DNA of 64,000 bases from CALLPQ01 sp038531745 (GCA_038531745.1 JBCBBJ010000012.1:1-64000); one strand, 5' to 3'. Positions 53,231 to 62,415 are shown, counted from the stretch's first letter. The notes: generated by a model from the sequence alone, not told the origin. Translations and numbers: made by a program.

Positions 53231-54583
53231 CTAAGGATTGTCGAGGAATAGCGCCGCGTGGCCCCAGGCGGGTCCCGACGGGCCATGGGGCCAGTCTTCG
53301 CGGTTGAGGGACACATAGCCGGGCGTGCGCCGGGCAAAAAACCGCCCCGGTTTGGGATCGCGAAATGCCGGATCAAACCCCAACTCGCCAGTTTTTTCGT
53401 CAACCCGCAGAATAAAGAACCCTTGTTCGCCGCCAAGCTCCGCGCCGAGCACCAACCGATTTGAGGTGGTGTCTTTGGCAAGCCAATGGGGGCGGAAATC
53501 GTCTGGCGTTTTCAACCGAAAAACCTCCCGCGGTGCATCTGCGTCAGACAGATCGAGCACAACAACAGCGTTCAAAAACCCTGCCGGTTGCAACCAATGT
53601 TGCCCAACCCGCACCGGAATACCGCAGGCACCACGAATTTCGTCAGCGCGTCGGGCCGGCGGTGTTTTCAGGGTATGCACCATTTTTAGGATGGGCGTGT
53701 CGGAACCAATTTCAGTCAGGTGATAAAAAGCACAGCCATAGCTGTTCAAAAAAACCGACCCATCATTCAGTAGACGCGGGCCAAACCCCGCCGCCTGCGC
53801 CCCTGGAACCGAGGTGCCGTCGGCTAAGGCACCAGGCGGCAGATCTAAAGTGTGGAGTAGCGAAAAATCCGAGTACCGATAAATCTGCACCACATCGGCC
53901 CAGGATTTTTCCATCATGGGGGCGCTGGTGACAACCAGACGGTCGATTTCCGGCAACAGCGTAAAGGCATAGGGCCGCATGGGTTTTTCAAGCCCCGGTG
54001 CGGCCGCCGACACCGAGCGAAGAAGATCACCGTCCACGGAGTATTCGGCAATACCGCCATGATTGCCGGGGGTAAGCGCTTCATCCGGATCAGGGCTTTT
54101 CCCCTCACTGCGCAAAAAGCCCACAAGCCGGGTTCCCGATGGCGTGCGAGTGTAGTCATGGGGAAAACGCAAAGGCGCCGGCGGCGCAAAACTCTGCTTA
54201 ATTGCAAGATCAGGCAGATTGTCGACGTCAACGATCAGGCTTACCTCCGGCCGGTGACCATTCATAAAAATCGGCTCCCCGGCGGGCGGGGGCACATATT
54301 CGGTATGGTGGGGCATGGTATTTTTCTGCCCGATGGTCAGGGTAGAGATCACCGCACCCGGCGTCTCGCTACCCGGTTTAACATCAAGCACCAGGAGGAA
54401 ATCAGACTCCGCATTGTCATCATCCCCCGCAAACGCAAACAGATAGGGCGAGCCGGTCCCAGTGAGCGGGATATCGGCACCACCGCCGTCGCCGCAGCCT
54501 ACTAGGGCCAGTGACACTATGAGCGCGATGGCGGTACGGCCTAGCCCTCTCAAAAAAACAACGCGCATGAAAGGGATCATCAT
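53231..54583 (-). CDS. Beta-propeller lipoprotein, selenium-binding-protein-like
   Basis: An exported lipoprotein of 450 residues. The signal ends in the lipobox LVGC with Cys30. The rest is a run of beta-propeller blades with recurring patterns such as FLLVLDVKPG, RPEVSLIVDVDNL and AVVVLDLSDADAPREVFRL, which recall SBP56/methanethiol-oxidase and YncE-type propellers. I cannot identify the active-site residues needed to call an enzyme. Its ATG overlaps the stop of the upstream gene (ATGA), with GGA seven bases before it. The partner protein is unrecognised. A periplasmic function is inferred. Confidence 0.65.
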   Translation of the reverse strand: MMIPFMRVVFLRGLGRTAIALIVSLALVGCGDGGGADIPLTGTGSPYLFAFAGDDDNAESDFLLVLDVKPGSETPGAVISTLTIGQKNTMPHHTEYVPPPAGEPIFMNGHRPEVSLIVDVDNLPDLAIKQSFAPPAPLRFPHDYTRTPSGTRLVGFLRSEGKSPDPDEALTPGNHGGIAEYSVDGDLLRSVSAAAPGLEKPMRPYAFTLLPEIDRLVVTSAPMMEKSWADVVQIYRYSDFSLLHTLDLPPGALADGTSVPGAQAAGFGPRLLNDGSVFLNSYGCAFYHLTEIGSDTPILKMVHTLKTPPARRADEIRGACGIPVRVGQHWLQPAGFLNAVVVLDLSDADAPREVFRLKTPDDFRPHWLAKDTTSNRLVLGAELGGEQGFFILRVDEKTGELGFDPAFRDPKPGRFFARRTPGYVSLNREDWPHGPSGPAWGHAALFLDNP

Positions 54584-55695
54584 GATAAGTCCTTTACCTC
54601 AACAGGGGCCATCCGTACCGTAATCATCTTTGCGGGGATCGCCTTGATCGGCGGGCGGCCAAGACGCGCGAGGATCGCATTTTGGCGGGCGAGGATAAGA
54701 TCGAGTACTGCCCCCTCGCCCATCGGTGCTTGTGCTTGCGCGTTTGCCGATGATAGCGCATCGGCACGGGCAGCAAATGCTGCAAAAATCGCCTGCGCCG
54801 AGGGTGGCATACCGGAAATTGCCGCGTCGATGGTGCATTCAAGGGCGATGGTTTGCGTGCCATAATCAAGCCACGCGGCCACATCGCCCACATGGGGGGT
54901 AAGCACCAATTCGGCGCTGGTGGCTGAAGATGGAGAGCCGTCGCCCTGTGCGATTTTCTCTCCATCAATACAAAACTGAAGAAACTGCAAAATGGACGCC
55001 CGGCTTCCCGCGCAAGCACCGCCCGAGGGCGACAGAAAAACACCGTGTTGATCAGCATACTCATAAAGCGCCGATGCCGACAGGCTTGTGTTTTCGATGA
55101 TCTCCGCCGCACCGGTTTCAATCATGTGACGGCAAATCATAAAAATGCCGGAGATAAACTGAAATTGCGTGGCAAGAACCGTTGGCACGACGGGCCCGCG
55201 CACTTTGCTTAAACTTGTCGTTTTTTGGTCGTCAATCATGTGCCCACTGCGCACACCATAGGCGATCAGCGCAACGGAGAACCGCGAAAGGAAGTATAAG
55301 TCCCACACACCTAAATGATCTGTAAAAGGACGATTTTCACGCGACAGCAGGATTGCGCGTACAGCCCCGACGATGGTGAGGGCCTGATCGAAATGATCCA
55401 TGGCAATGCGCAGGGCACTGACATTGATGGGGACCCCCGCGCGTGCGCCCCCATAGCGGCTGTCACGCCATTGCGCCGATTGCTGGTCGTTAAAAAGATG
55501 AGGCCGCGCACTGGCCTCCCCCAATTGGCGACCAGCCGCCGAATACAAACACGAAACGCCATTCCAGAGGCCGTACTGAACCTCCATGGTTGGCGAGGCC
55601 CAGGGCTTTTGCGCAAAGCGCCGCCATAAAGGGCGGAGCGCCGTGCGCGCTGACCGACCGACTACGGTTCGCGTCCTGTTCACACCCGATGACAT
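54580..55695 (-). CDS. Protein of unknown function paired with a propeller lipoprotein, 371 aa
   Basis: I do not recognise the family. The protein has an Arg-rich N-terminus (about 30 residues), no clear signal peptide, and a mostly helical body. Notable segments are NVSALRIAMDHFDQALTIVG (about 91-110), GVWDLYFLSRFSVALIAYG (about 128-146) and SPSGGACAGSRASILQFLQF (about 222-241). The Ser-Gly-Gly segment followed by a helix faintly recalls the heme dioxygenase (IDO/PrnB) superfamily, but this is weak. It overlaps the lipoprotein start, so the two are co-translated. An ATG at 55587 is an alternative start. Confidence 0.7.
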   Translation of the reverse strand: MSSGVNRTRTVVGRSARTALRPLWRRFAQKPWASPTMEVQYGLWNGVSCLYSAAGRQLGEASARPHLFNDQQSAQWRDSRYGGARAGVPINVSALRIAMDHFDQALTIVGAVRAILLSRENRPFTDHLGVWDLYFLSRFSVALIAYGVRSGHMIDDQKTTSLSKVRGPVVPTVLATQFQFISGIFMICRHMIETGAAEIIENTSLSASALYEYADQHGVFLSPSGGACAGSRASILQFLQFCIDGEKIAQGDGSPSSATSAELVLTPHVGDVAAWLDYGTQTIALECTIDAAISGMPPSAQAIFAAFAARADALSSANAQAQAPMGEGAVLDLILARQNAILARLGRPPIKAIPAKMITVRMAPVEVKDLS

Positions 55696-55812
55696 CCCCG
55701 CCCTGGCCCTTTACGATCCTGCCCGACAACACGACTGTGCGGGGGCAACCGGCGGAAATCAAGCGCCGCGTTATCAAGGAGGGCCCACACGGCGCGGGCA
55801 AGGGGAATGATA

Positions 55813-56361
55813 ATGAGCGCAAGGACTGTAACCGATCCTGTGAGAGTACAGGCCGCCGCGGGCGACCCCATTCGCGGGGCCGAGGCCGAAGACCTTGCCG
55901 CCATCGCCGCCATTTTTTGCACCGGACAGGCGGAGCACCATAGCCGGTTCCCCGATATCTTTTGCGCGCCCACCGACCGCCTCGCCATTGAACGTTATGT
56001 GCGTGCCTATCTGAAACCGCAAAACCCGTTCCGTACCCGCACACATTTTGCATGGGTTTGGCAGGATGGAAAAAAAACAGCAGGCTATCTCTTGTTTCAA
56101 TGGCGCCAGACAAGCGACATCTTTTTTGGCGATGAGCGATGGTCTTGTTTCGTTGATGATATTGCCGTGGCACCGGATGTGCGTGGTCAGGGCATTGCCA
56201 GGGCGTTGCTGGCGCATTTGGTGGCGCTTGCCAATTCAAAACCGGGTTGCCTGATGGGGGCGCAGGTTTGGCGGGGCAACGCAGCCTCCCAAGATCTGTT
56301 TGAAAAGGCCGGGTTCACGGCCGGCTCACAAAATTTTCAGCGGGTGACACCACCAAAGTAA
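55813..56361 (+). CDS. GNAT-family N-acetyltransferase
   Basis: An acetyl-CoA-dependent acetyltransferase of about 182 residues. The GNAT core is VDDIAVAPDVRGQGIARALL with the Q/RxxGxG/A acetyl-CoA loop (RGQGIA), followed by NAASQDLFEKAGFTAGS. The ATG at 55813 is seven bases after AGGGG; an ATG two codons earlier is also in frame. The substrate is unknown. Its stop codon directly abuts that of the convergent purL-bolA gene with no spacer. Confidence 0.9.
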   Translation: MSARTVTDPVRVQAAAGDPIRGAEAEDLAAIAAIFCTGQAEHHSRFPDIFCAPTDRLAIERYVRAYLKPQNPFRTRTHFAWVWQDGKKTAGYLLFQWRQTSDIFFGDERWSCFVDDIAVAPDVRGQGIARALLAHLVALANSKPGCLMGAQVWRGNAASQDLFEKAGFTAGSQNFQRVTPPK

Positions 56362-59286
56362 TTATTCAGGTGCGGCTGTTTCCAGCGCCAGCGCGTGTAA
56401 TTCACCGCCCATTTTGCCTTTCAAGGCCCGATAAACGAGTTGATGCTGCTGCACGCGCGATTTACCGGCAAAGGCTGCCGAAACAATCCGGGCGCGGTAA
56501 TGGTCCCCATCCCCGGCAAGATCTTCGATCTCAACTTGTGCATCGGGCAATGCATCAAGGATCATGGATTTGATATCATTGGCGGCCATGGGCATGGGCT
56601 GTGTCTCCTGATCAGGGGATGGGGCGGCGTTTGCCGCACTATTGGCGCCGGGTACGTCCATAGAGGACGGCAATGTCGATTGCCACAAATTGTCCAACGC
56701 CTGAAGCGATAGAATATCGGGCATATGGCTTTGACCGCTACCGGGTCGCGGTTTGACCGGATTTGCACGGGTTTTCGGCGCGGGCTCTTGGGCAACCTGC
56801 GGGTCGAGGCGGATATCGCGGCCCCCGAACCGGCCAATCCGGCTTGCCTGCACCCCGGCCATGGCGGCCTTCAAGAGAACAGTGTCTGCGACGCCCGGCG
56901 CGGCGGCCACAAGATAGCGGCCTTGATCCTCCCCAAACCAGAAGGCCGCGCGCCCGGATTTTACCGGCGTATTGAGTTCAAGACCCTCCCCGCAGGCGAG
57001 CGCCATTTCCGCCGCCGCAACAAGGGTGCCGCCATCGGACACATCGTGACATGCAGTGATCAAACCCTCGTCAATCAGTTTACGGATCAAATTTCCGTGG
57101 CTACGTTCCGCGGCCAGGTCAACGGGCGGCGGCGGGCCCTCGGCAAGATCGAACAAGAGCTTTAGATAAAGTGATTGCCCAAGCCACCCCCGGCTCATCC
57201 CCACAAGGATCAATTCCTCACCGGCGATTGCTCCGCCCACACGCACAGCCTTGGCCACATCGCGGATTACCCCAACACCGCCAATAGCCGGGGTGGGCGG
57301 GATCGCCTGGCCATTTGTCTCATTATAGAGAGACACGTTGCCCGACACGACGGGGTAATCAAGCGCTTCGCACGCTTCACGCATACCGGTAATGGCACCA
57401 ACAAACTGCGCCATGATATCGGGGCGTTCGGGGTTACCGAAATTCAGGCAGTTGGTAATCGCCAGCGGGCTTGCCCCAACCGCGCAAATATTGCGGTAGG
57501 TTTCAGCCACCGCCTGACGTGCACCCTCCCGCGGGTCGGCTTGCACATAACGCGGTGTCACATCGGTGGTGACAGCAAGACCACGATTTGATCCGTGTAC
57601 CCGCACAAGGGCCGCGTCGCCGCCCGGCTTTACCACACTATCGCCCATCACCGTGTGATCATACTGCTCCCATATCCAGCGGCGCGAACACAATGCCGGA
57701 TGTGCCATCATCTGCGCCAGCGCCGTCAGAAGCGGCAGGCCCCCTGGCTGATCCGCAAGATCAAACGCGTGTGTTTCGCTTTCTACTGCATAGCCCGACA
57801 CCATATCGGAAGCTTGCATATTGGCGAGCGCCGCCATCAACGTCTCGGTTAAAATGTCTGCGCCATCAATCACCGCATAAATTTCAATGGCCGTATGGTC
57901 TTCGCTCTCTTGTTTTGTTGGCGTCCGGTGGCGCCACGCCAGGCTCGCCAGCGGCCCAAGGGGGGCAAGCTGTTCCTCGCTTATTGTGGTCACAAGCGTG
58001 TCGGTTGGTATGGTGGCCGATGTGTGCGGCTCAATGGTGATAAGCACTTCGGTTTGCGTGCGCGTAAGCGTGCCGAGCGGGGCCGGTGCGGACGCGGGGT
58101 CGCTGGGGCGGTCATATTCCGGCGCGGCATCCGCCAAAGGGCCAACAGGAAGATCAGCCTGCAGCTCCCCCTGATGATAAATTCGCAAGCGCCCGGTATC
58201 GGTCGTCTCGCCAATCACCGCGAAATCAACACCCCATTTATCAAAGATGGCCCGTGCTGCCGCCTCCCGGCCCGGCTCTAGGACCATCAACATGCGTTCC
58301 TGGCTTTCGGACAGCATCATTTCATAGGCTGTCATCTGCGTTTCGCGCTGGGGCACCTGATCAAGGTTGAGATCGAAACCGCCCTCGCCTGCCTCCGCGC
58401 CTTTCGCCGCCATCTCCACCGAGGAGGAGGTCAAGCCCGCCGCCCCCATATCCTGGATCGCGATAATTGCGTCAGAGGCCATCAGCTCAAGACAAGCCTC
58501 TAAGAGTAGTTTCTCCGTAAACGGATCACCAACCTGTACCGTCGGGCGTTTTTCTGCCGACGCCTCATCAAATTCAGCCGACGCCATGGTGGCGCCATGG
58601 ATACCATCGCGGCCCGTCTTAGCCCCCACATAAACAACCGGGTTCCCCGCCCCGCGCGCAGTGGCGTAAAAAATCTTATGTTTGGGCGCGATCCCCACAG
58701 TCATGGCGTTCACAAGAATATTGCCATTATACCCGGCGTCGAAATTGGTTTCGCCGCCTACGGTGGGCACACCCATACAATTGCCATACCCGCCAATGCC
58801 GGCCACGACGCCGCGGACCAGATGCGCCGTCCGCGGATGATCGATGGCTCCAAAGCGCAGGGCATTCAGATTGGCCACCGGCCGCGCGCCCATGGTGAAC
58901 ACATCGCGCATGATCCCGCCCACGCCCGTGGCCGCGCCCTGATAGGGCTCAATAAAGCTCGGGTGGTTGTGACTTTCCATTTTGAAGATCGCGGCCAGCG
59001 CTTCTTCGCCGTCCTCCATACCGATATCGATCACACCGGCATTTTCACCTGGCCCACAAATCACCCAGGGCGCCGATGTGGGCAGGGTTTTCAGATGCCG
59101 CCGCGAAGATTTGTACGAGCAATGCTCCGACCACATTACGGAGAAGATCCCAAGCTCCACAAGATTGGGCGTGCGGCCCAGATGGCGTTCAATGTCAGCA
59201 TATTCCTCCGGGCTTAGCCCATGCTGCGCAATCACCGCGTCATCATGGGGCCCGGCGGGATTTGAAAGGGGGGAAGGGTCTGACAT
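56362..59286 (-). CDS. purL: PurL (FGAM synthase subunit II) fused to BolA
   Basis: A single uninterrupted frame of 974 residues. Residues 1 to about 877 are PurL, which amidates FGAR to FGAM in purine synthesis: WSEHCSYKSSRRHLK, FKMESHNHPSFIEPYQGAAT, CHDVSDGGTLVAAAEMAL. Residues 398-512 are an extra segment between the two PurL halves. After a linker (VPGANSAANAAPSPDQETQP), residues 898-974 form a complete BolA protein (DIKSMILDALPDAQVEIEDL, then SRVQQHQLVYRAL). BolA works with monothiol glutaredoxins in Fe-S handling. In many relatives bolA is a separate gene behind purL. AGGAG at 56605-56609 lies nine bases before the internal ATG (56593-56595), so free BolA may also be made. GTG at 59295 is an alternative start. 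Confidence 0.93.
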   Translation of the reverse strand: MSDPSPLSNPAGPHDDAVIAQHGLSPEEYADIERHLGRTPNLVELGIFSVMWSEHCSYKSSRRHLKTLPTSAPWVICGPGENAGVIDIGMEDGEEALAAIFKMESHNHPSFIEPYQGAATGVGGIMRDVFTMGARPVANLNALRFGAIDHPRTAHLVRGVVAGIGGYGNCMGVPTVGGETNFDAGYNGNILVNAMTVGIAPKHKIFYATARGAGNPVVYVGAKTGRDGIHGATMASAEFDEASAEKRPTVQVGDPFTEKLLLEACLELMASDAIIAIQDMGAAGLTSSSVEMAAKGAEAGEGGFDLNLDQVPQRETQMTAYEMMLSESQERMLMVLEPGREAAARAIFDKWGVDFAVIGETTDTGRLRIYHQGELQADLPVGPLADAAPEYDRPSDPASAPAPLGTLTRTQTEVLITIEPHTSATIPTDTLVTTISEEQLAPLGPLASLAWRHRTPTKQESEDHTAIEIYAVIDGADILTETLMAALANMQASDMVSGYAVESETHAFDLADQPGGLPLLTALAQMMAHPALCSRRWIWEQYDHTVMGDSVVKPGGDAALVRVHGSNRGLAVTTDVTPRYVQADPREGARQAVAETYRNICAVGASPLAITNCLNFGNPERPDIMAQFVGAITGMREACEALDYPVVSGNVSLYNETNGQAIPPTPAIGGVGVIRDVAKAVRVGGAIAGEELILVGMSRGWLGQSLYLKLLFDLAEGPPPPVDLAAERSHGNLIRKLIDEGLITACHDVSDGGTLVAAAEMALACGEGLELNTPVKSGRAAFWFGEDQGRYLVAAAPGVADTVLLKAAMAGVQASRIGRFGGRDIRLDPQVAQEPAPKTRANPVKPRPGSGQSHMPDILSLQALDNLWQSTLPSSMDVPGANSAANAAPSPDQETQPMPMAANDIKSMILDALPDAQVEIEDLAGDGDHYRARIVSAAFAGKSRVQQHQLVYRALKGKMGGELHALALETAAPE

Positions 59287-59430
59287 CAGGCGCACTCAAT
59301 ATTTGGGCAAAAGAACGGGTGCAGAATGCCAAAGGGCACCGCACGGTTTTCCGCCGTCTTCCTACTGAGGTTGCAGCCATTTGTCCAAATTTGAGCGCGG
59401 GAGAAATATACCGGCGGTAAGCCGCCGCCG

Positions 59431-60549
59431 CTAGCTCTCCTGATCTTTTACCGAGCCCAGGAACATCGCCACCAACTCTGATCGATTGGAAATATTGAGC
59501 TTGCGATGGACATGTTTGAGATGAGTGCGCACGGTTGAGGGCTGGACACCCATGGCATCGGCGATCTGCGGGGCAGATAAACCCCGCGCAGCATGCTCAC
59601 AAATCAACAGTTCGGTTTTGGTCAGGCTGTTGATTTCGCCGGTCATGGCCACGGGACTGGCGGCCTTGCTCACATTGCCCTCGCCCAGCAAGACACACGC
59701 GCCAAGTCCTGATTCGCCCAGTCGCCCGGTTTCTGCGCGCACGGGCACACATAAGAACGGCGTTGATTCGCCATCAACTTTTTCTACTGTAACCTTCACC
59801 CCCATATCATCGCTGGAGCGCGCCATCTCCATAATATCCTTGAGGGCTACCTCCCCCTCCTTGGTGCGCGAGACGATCCGATCTTCAATCACGCGCAAGG
59901 ATTTCATGGCATCAGTTGTTTTTTTCGCGCTTGCGCTTTGCCACAAAACCCGCCCTTGCGCATCGATACACATGGCAAAATCGGTACGCCGCTCCAACGC
60001 CAGTTCAAGACCACGCTGGGTCAGTTTCATCCGCTGACCATGCATCAGCATACGAACGGAATCATCCAGCACGCTCAATAATGGCGTCATGATATCTTTT
60101 TCCGTATCATTAAACGCTGGCTTATCCGCGCGGCGAACTATAGCAAACCCAGCCGCATATTGATTATCAATATGCGTTAGATATCCACCCATCCATTTAA
60201 TATCGTGGCTTGGTAGGAATTCAGAAAAGTAGGGATCATCCTTGCGGTCTTCGGGCGAATAATGTTCGCTACAAATATAAACATGACCATCGGGTAATTG
60301 GCGATTTACGCCCACCCGGATATGCGGATCGTTTAATCCCCAACCGCCGTCATACTCATTGAAAAATCGCTTTGAAAAAAGCCCAGAACCGCAATCAATC
60401 GTTATCGGATAGGTCCAGTCTTTATAATCGAGATAGCGAAACAGGGCACCATCGGCCCCGGTCTTTAGCCGCAAATTCTGGACAAAGGCCTGGAGGCGAG
60501 AAAAATCGACCGACGCCATGATGAGGTGAGATTTTAGTTCGGCTGACAT
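59431..60549 (-). CDS. LuxR-family transcriptional regulator
   Basis: A 372-residue DNA-binding regulator. The C-terminal 65 residues are a LuxR/FixJ helix-turn-helix: LTKTELLICEHAARGLSAPQ followed by IADAMGVQPSTVRTHLKHVHRKL. The N-terminal two thirds look PAS/GAF-like (ALFRYLDYKDWTYPITIDCG; FAMCIDAQGRVLWQSASAKK), but no ligand or receiver motif is clear; there is no acyl-homoserine-lactone-binding signature I can identify. The signal is unknown. A palindrome CCCCTACTTAGGGG lies about 340 bases upstream, next to a candidate sRNA. Confidence 0.9.
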   Translation of the reverse strand: MSAELKSHLIMASVDFSRLQAFVQNLRLKTGADGALFRYLDYKDWTYPITIDCGSGLFSKRFFNEYDGGWGLNDPHIRVGVNRQLPDGHVYICSEHYSPEDRKDDPYFSEFLPSHDIKWMGGYLTHIDNQYAAGFAIVRRADKPAFNDTEKDIMTPLLSVLDDSVRMLMHGQRMKLTQRGLELALERRTDFAMCIDAQGRVLWQSASAKKTTDAMKSLRVIEDRIVSRTKEGEVALKDIMEMARSSDDMGVKVTVEKVDGESTPFLCVPVRAETGRLGESGLGACVLLGEGNVSKAASPVAMTGEINSLTKTELLICEHAARGLSAPQIADAMGVQPSTVRTHLKHVHRKLNISNRSELVAMFLGSVKDQES

Positions 60550-60779
60550 TGGTGTCCGTTACCCAATCAACAAGGCGGAACAATCCCGGGGTTCCGCGCA
60601 AAATATGCCCGCTGCCTTGCGCACGCACATATGGCGGCAACCGAGCGAACACCCAGTTTCAAGAAGGCCCCGTGTCAAACAAAGCGAGAAGTCGCCGATT
60701 TGGCCCCTCTCTCCCCCATTTGCGGGATTGTGCGTTAACCAAACCCCATTGGTCAATCATCTTTTGTGATAATGCGCGC
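60550..60779. promoter_or_regulatory. Upstream region of the LuxR gene and promoter of a candidate sRNA
   Basis: No gene is seen. On the plus strand TGTGATAAT (60765-60773) is an extended -10 element (TG-N-GATAAT) pointing at the structured region that follows. The LuxR-type gene reads away on the minus strand, so its promoter must also lie here. Confidence 0.45.
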
Positions 60780-60888
60780 CGCCAATACCCGCCTCGCGGG
60801 AAATTTACAGCTGAATGAGTGTCTCGGCCGGGCTGAAATCGCAAAATTAAAGAAAAAACGCGTTTTCCAAAAATTGGGGAGGTTTTCT

Positions 60889-60902
60889 CCCCTACTTAGG
60901 GG
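60889..60902. promoter_or_regulatory. Perfect 14-base palindrome, possible LuxR-type operator
   Basis: CCCCTA-CT-TAGGGG is a perfect palindrome with a two-base centre. Short dyads with CTA/TAG half-sites are typical of LuxR-type HTH targets. The regulator gene at 59431 is the nearest candidate. The same bases also form part of RNA stems in the candidate sRNA, so the DNA-site reading is uncertain. Confidence 0.35.
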
Positions 60903-61004
60903 ATGCCCTTCTCCCCAAGCCCATGTGAGCGTCGATTTTGCCGGGTGTCGACGGCGGGGGACTTATCGATTGTTCGATAAGCGCTGTAACCGGGGGAGAA
61001 TGAG

Positions 61005-61049
61005 CCCGATCTGAACGCCGTGTTTTGCGGTCATCAGATCGGGTTTTTT
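61005..61049 (+). terminator. Strong plus-strand terminator
   Basis: A perfect ten-base stem (61005-61014 with 61034-61043), with an inner CCG/CGG pairing in the loop, is followed by TTTTTT at 61044-61049. It is unidirectional, because no A-run precedes it. It lies 15 bases before the 3' end of the opposing CoA-transferase gene. Confidence 0.92.
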
Positions 61050-61063
61050 CGTTTTGAGCCCGG

Positions 61064-61711
61064 CTAAGCGGACACACTCGTCTCGAACGCGGCCTCGGTG
61101 TTTTGGTTTACGTCCTCAATGGTAACGCCATCGGCCAGTTCAATGAGCCGCAAGCCGCCCGCTTTTTTATCGCAAGCAAAGACACCAAGATTGGTGATGA
61201 TCAGGTCAACAACCGCTTGCCCTGTTAGCGGCAAAGCGCACGCTTGGAGCAGTTTTGGCGCGCCCGATTTCGAGGTGTGGTCCATCACCACCACGACCTT
61301 TTTCACGCCCGCCACCAGGTCCATGGCCCCGCCCATGCCCTTGACCATCTTGCCGGGGATCATCCAATTGGCGAGGTCACCATTTTGTGCCACTTCCATG
61401 GCGCCCAGAATTGACAGATCAATATGACCCCCACGGATCATCCCAAAACTGTCAGCCGATGAAAAATAAGAGGTGCGATCAAGCTCTGTGATTGTCTGCT
61501 TGCCCGCATTGATAAGGTCGGCATCAACCTCATCATCAAAGGGAAACGGCCCCATACCGAGCATGCCATTTTCCGATTGTAAGGTTACATCCATACTATC
61601 AGGGATATAGTTGGCCACGAGCGTTGGAATACCGATGCCAAGATTGACATAATACCCGTCGCGCAACTCGCGTGCTGCACGCTGCGCCATCTGGTTGCGA
61701 TCCCATCCCAT
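61064..61711 (-). CDS. scoB: 3-oxoacid CoA-transferase subunit B
   Basis: The beta subunit of a succinyl-CoA:3-ketoacid CoA-transferase, which activates acetoacetate. It has 215 residues. The catalytic glutamate lies in QSENGMLGMGPFPF (Glu at about 51). GGHIDLSILGAMEVAQNGDLANW is typical of the family, shown here in two parts: GGHIDLSILGAMEV and AQNGDLANW. Its ATG shares one base with the stop of subunit A. It probably forms a heterotetramer with that protein. Confidence 0.95.
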   Translation of the reverse strand: MGWDRNQMAQRAARELRDGYYVNLGIGIPTLVANYIPDSMDVTLQSENGMLGMGPFPFDDEVDADLINAGKQTITELDRTSYFSSADSFGMIRGGHIDLSILGAMEVAQNGDLANWMIPGKMVKGMGGAMDLVAGVKKVVVVMDHTSKSGAPKLLQACALPLTGQAVVDLIITNLGVFACDKKAGGLRLIELADGVTIEDVNQNTEAAFETSVSA

Positions 61712-62415
61712 CAGGAGACCTTCCTTTCGCGAACAGTTCGATTTTCGATGCGTTTCTCCTGGTCCGCCTGGATAATACGCTGCACAAAAATGCCGGGTGT
61801 ATGAATTTGATCAGGGTCAAGATCACCCACCGGCACGATCTCCTCAACCTCTGCGATTGTTGCCTGCCCGGCGGTTGCCATCATCGGGTTAAAGTTCCGC
61901 GCAGTTTTGCGATAAATGAGATTGCCCTCGGCGTCCCCTTTCCAAGCGCGCACCAAAGCCAGATCTGCAGTCAGGCCGGTTTCAAGAATGTGGGTCTCGC
62001 CCTCAAACTCTTTATGCTCTTTGCCTTCAGCAATTAGGGTGCCCACGCCGGTCTTTGTGTAAAACCCCGGAATGCCAGCCCCCCCGGCCCGGCACCGTTC
62101 AGCCAATGTGCCCTGGGGATTGAATTCCAACTCAAGCTCGCCGGCCAAATATTGGCGTTCAAATTCCTTATTTTCCCCCACATAAGAGGAGATCATTTTT
62201 TTGATCTGCCGCGTTTGGAGGAGGAGGCCAAGCCCCCAATCATCAACGCCGGCATTGTTGGAGATCACCGTCAGGTCTTTGGCACCGCTATCGCGCAAGG
62301 CAACGATGAGGTTTTCGGCAATCCCGCACAGGCCAAACCCGCCGGACATGACCGTCATGCCATCACGCGTCAGCCCCGCAAGGGCCGAGGCGGCATTGGC
62401 GTAAAGTTTATCCAT
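61711..62415 (-). CDS. scoA: 3-oxoacid CoA-transferase subunit A
   Basis: The alpha subunit of the CoA-transferase, 234 residues. The start MDKLYANAASALAGLTRDGM and the glycine-rich GGFGLCGIAENLI are family hallmarks, followed by FNPQGTLAERCRAGGAGIPGF split over about 105-125. GAGG lies seven bases before the ATG. It forms a two-gene operon with scoB. Acetoacetate/butyrate CoA-transferases are close relatives, so the exact substrate is inferred. Confidence 0.95.
   Translation of the reverse strand: MDKLYANAASALAGLTRDGMTVMSGGFGLCGIAENLIVALRDSGAKDLTVISNNAGVDDWGLGLLLQTRQIKKMISSYVGENKEFERQYLAGELELEFNPQGTLAERCRAGGAGIPGFYTKTGVGTLIAEGKEHKEFEGETHILETGLTADLALVRAWKGDAEGNLIYRKTARNFNPMMATAGQATIAEVEEIVPVGDLDPDQIHTPGIFVQRIIQADQEKRIENRTVRERKVS

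Larger units (their letters stand above)
60780..61049 (+). ncRNA. Candidate structured sRNA with its own terminator
   Basis: About 270 bases between two minus-strand genes hold a chain of perfect stems on a transcript that would run on the plus strand: GGGGAG/CTCCCC (60876-60892), CTTATCGA/TCGATAAG (60962-60981), and a strong terminator CCCGATCTGA/TCAGATCGGG (61005-61043) followed by six T. No plus-strand gene precedes the terminator, so it probably ends a non-coding RNA. Repeated CTCCCC words (60887-60892 and near 60911-60916) resemble anti-Shine-Dalgarno motifs seen in alphaproteobacterial sRNAs. An 82-codon frame (60766-61014) crosses the region but runs into the terminator stem and lacks a ribosome-binding site. 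Confidence 0.62.
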
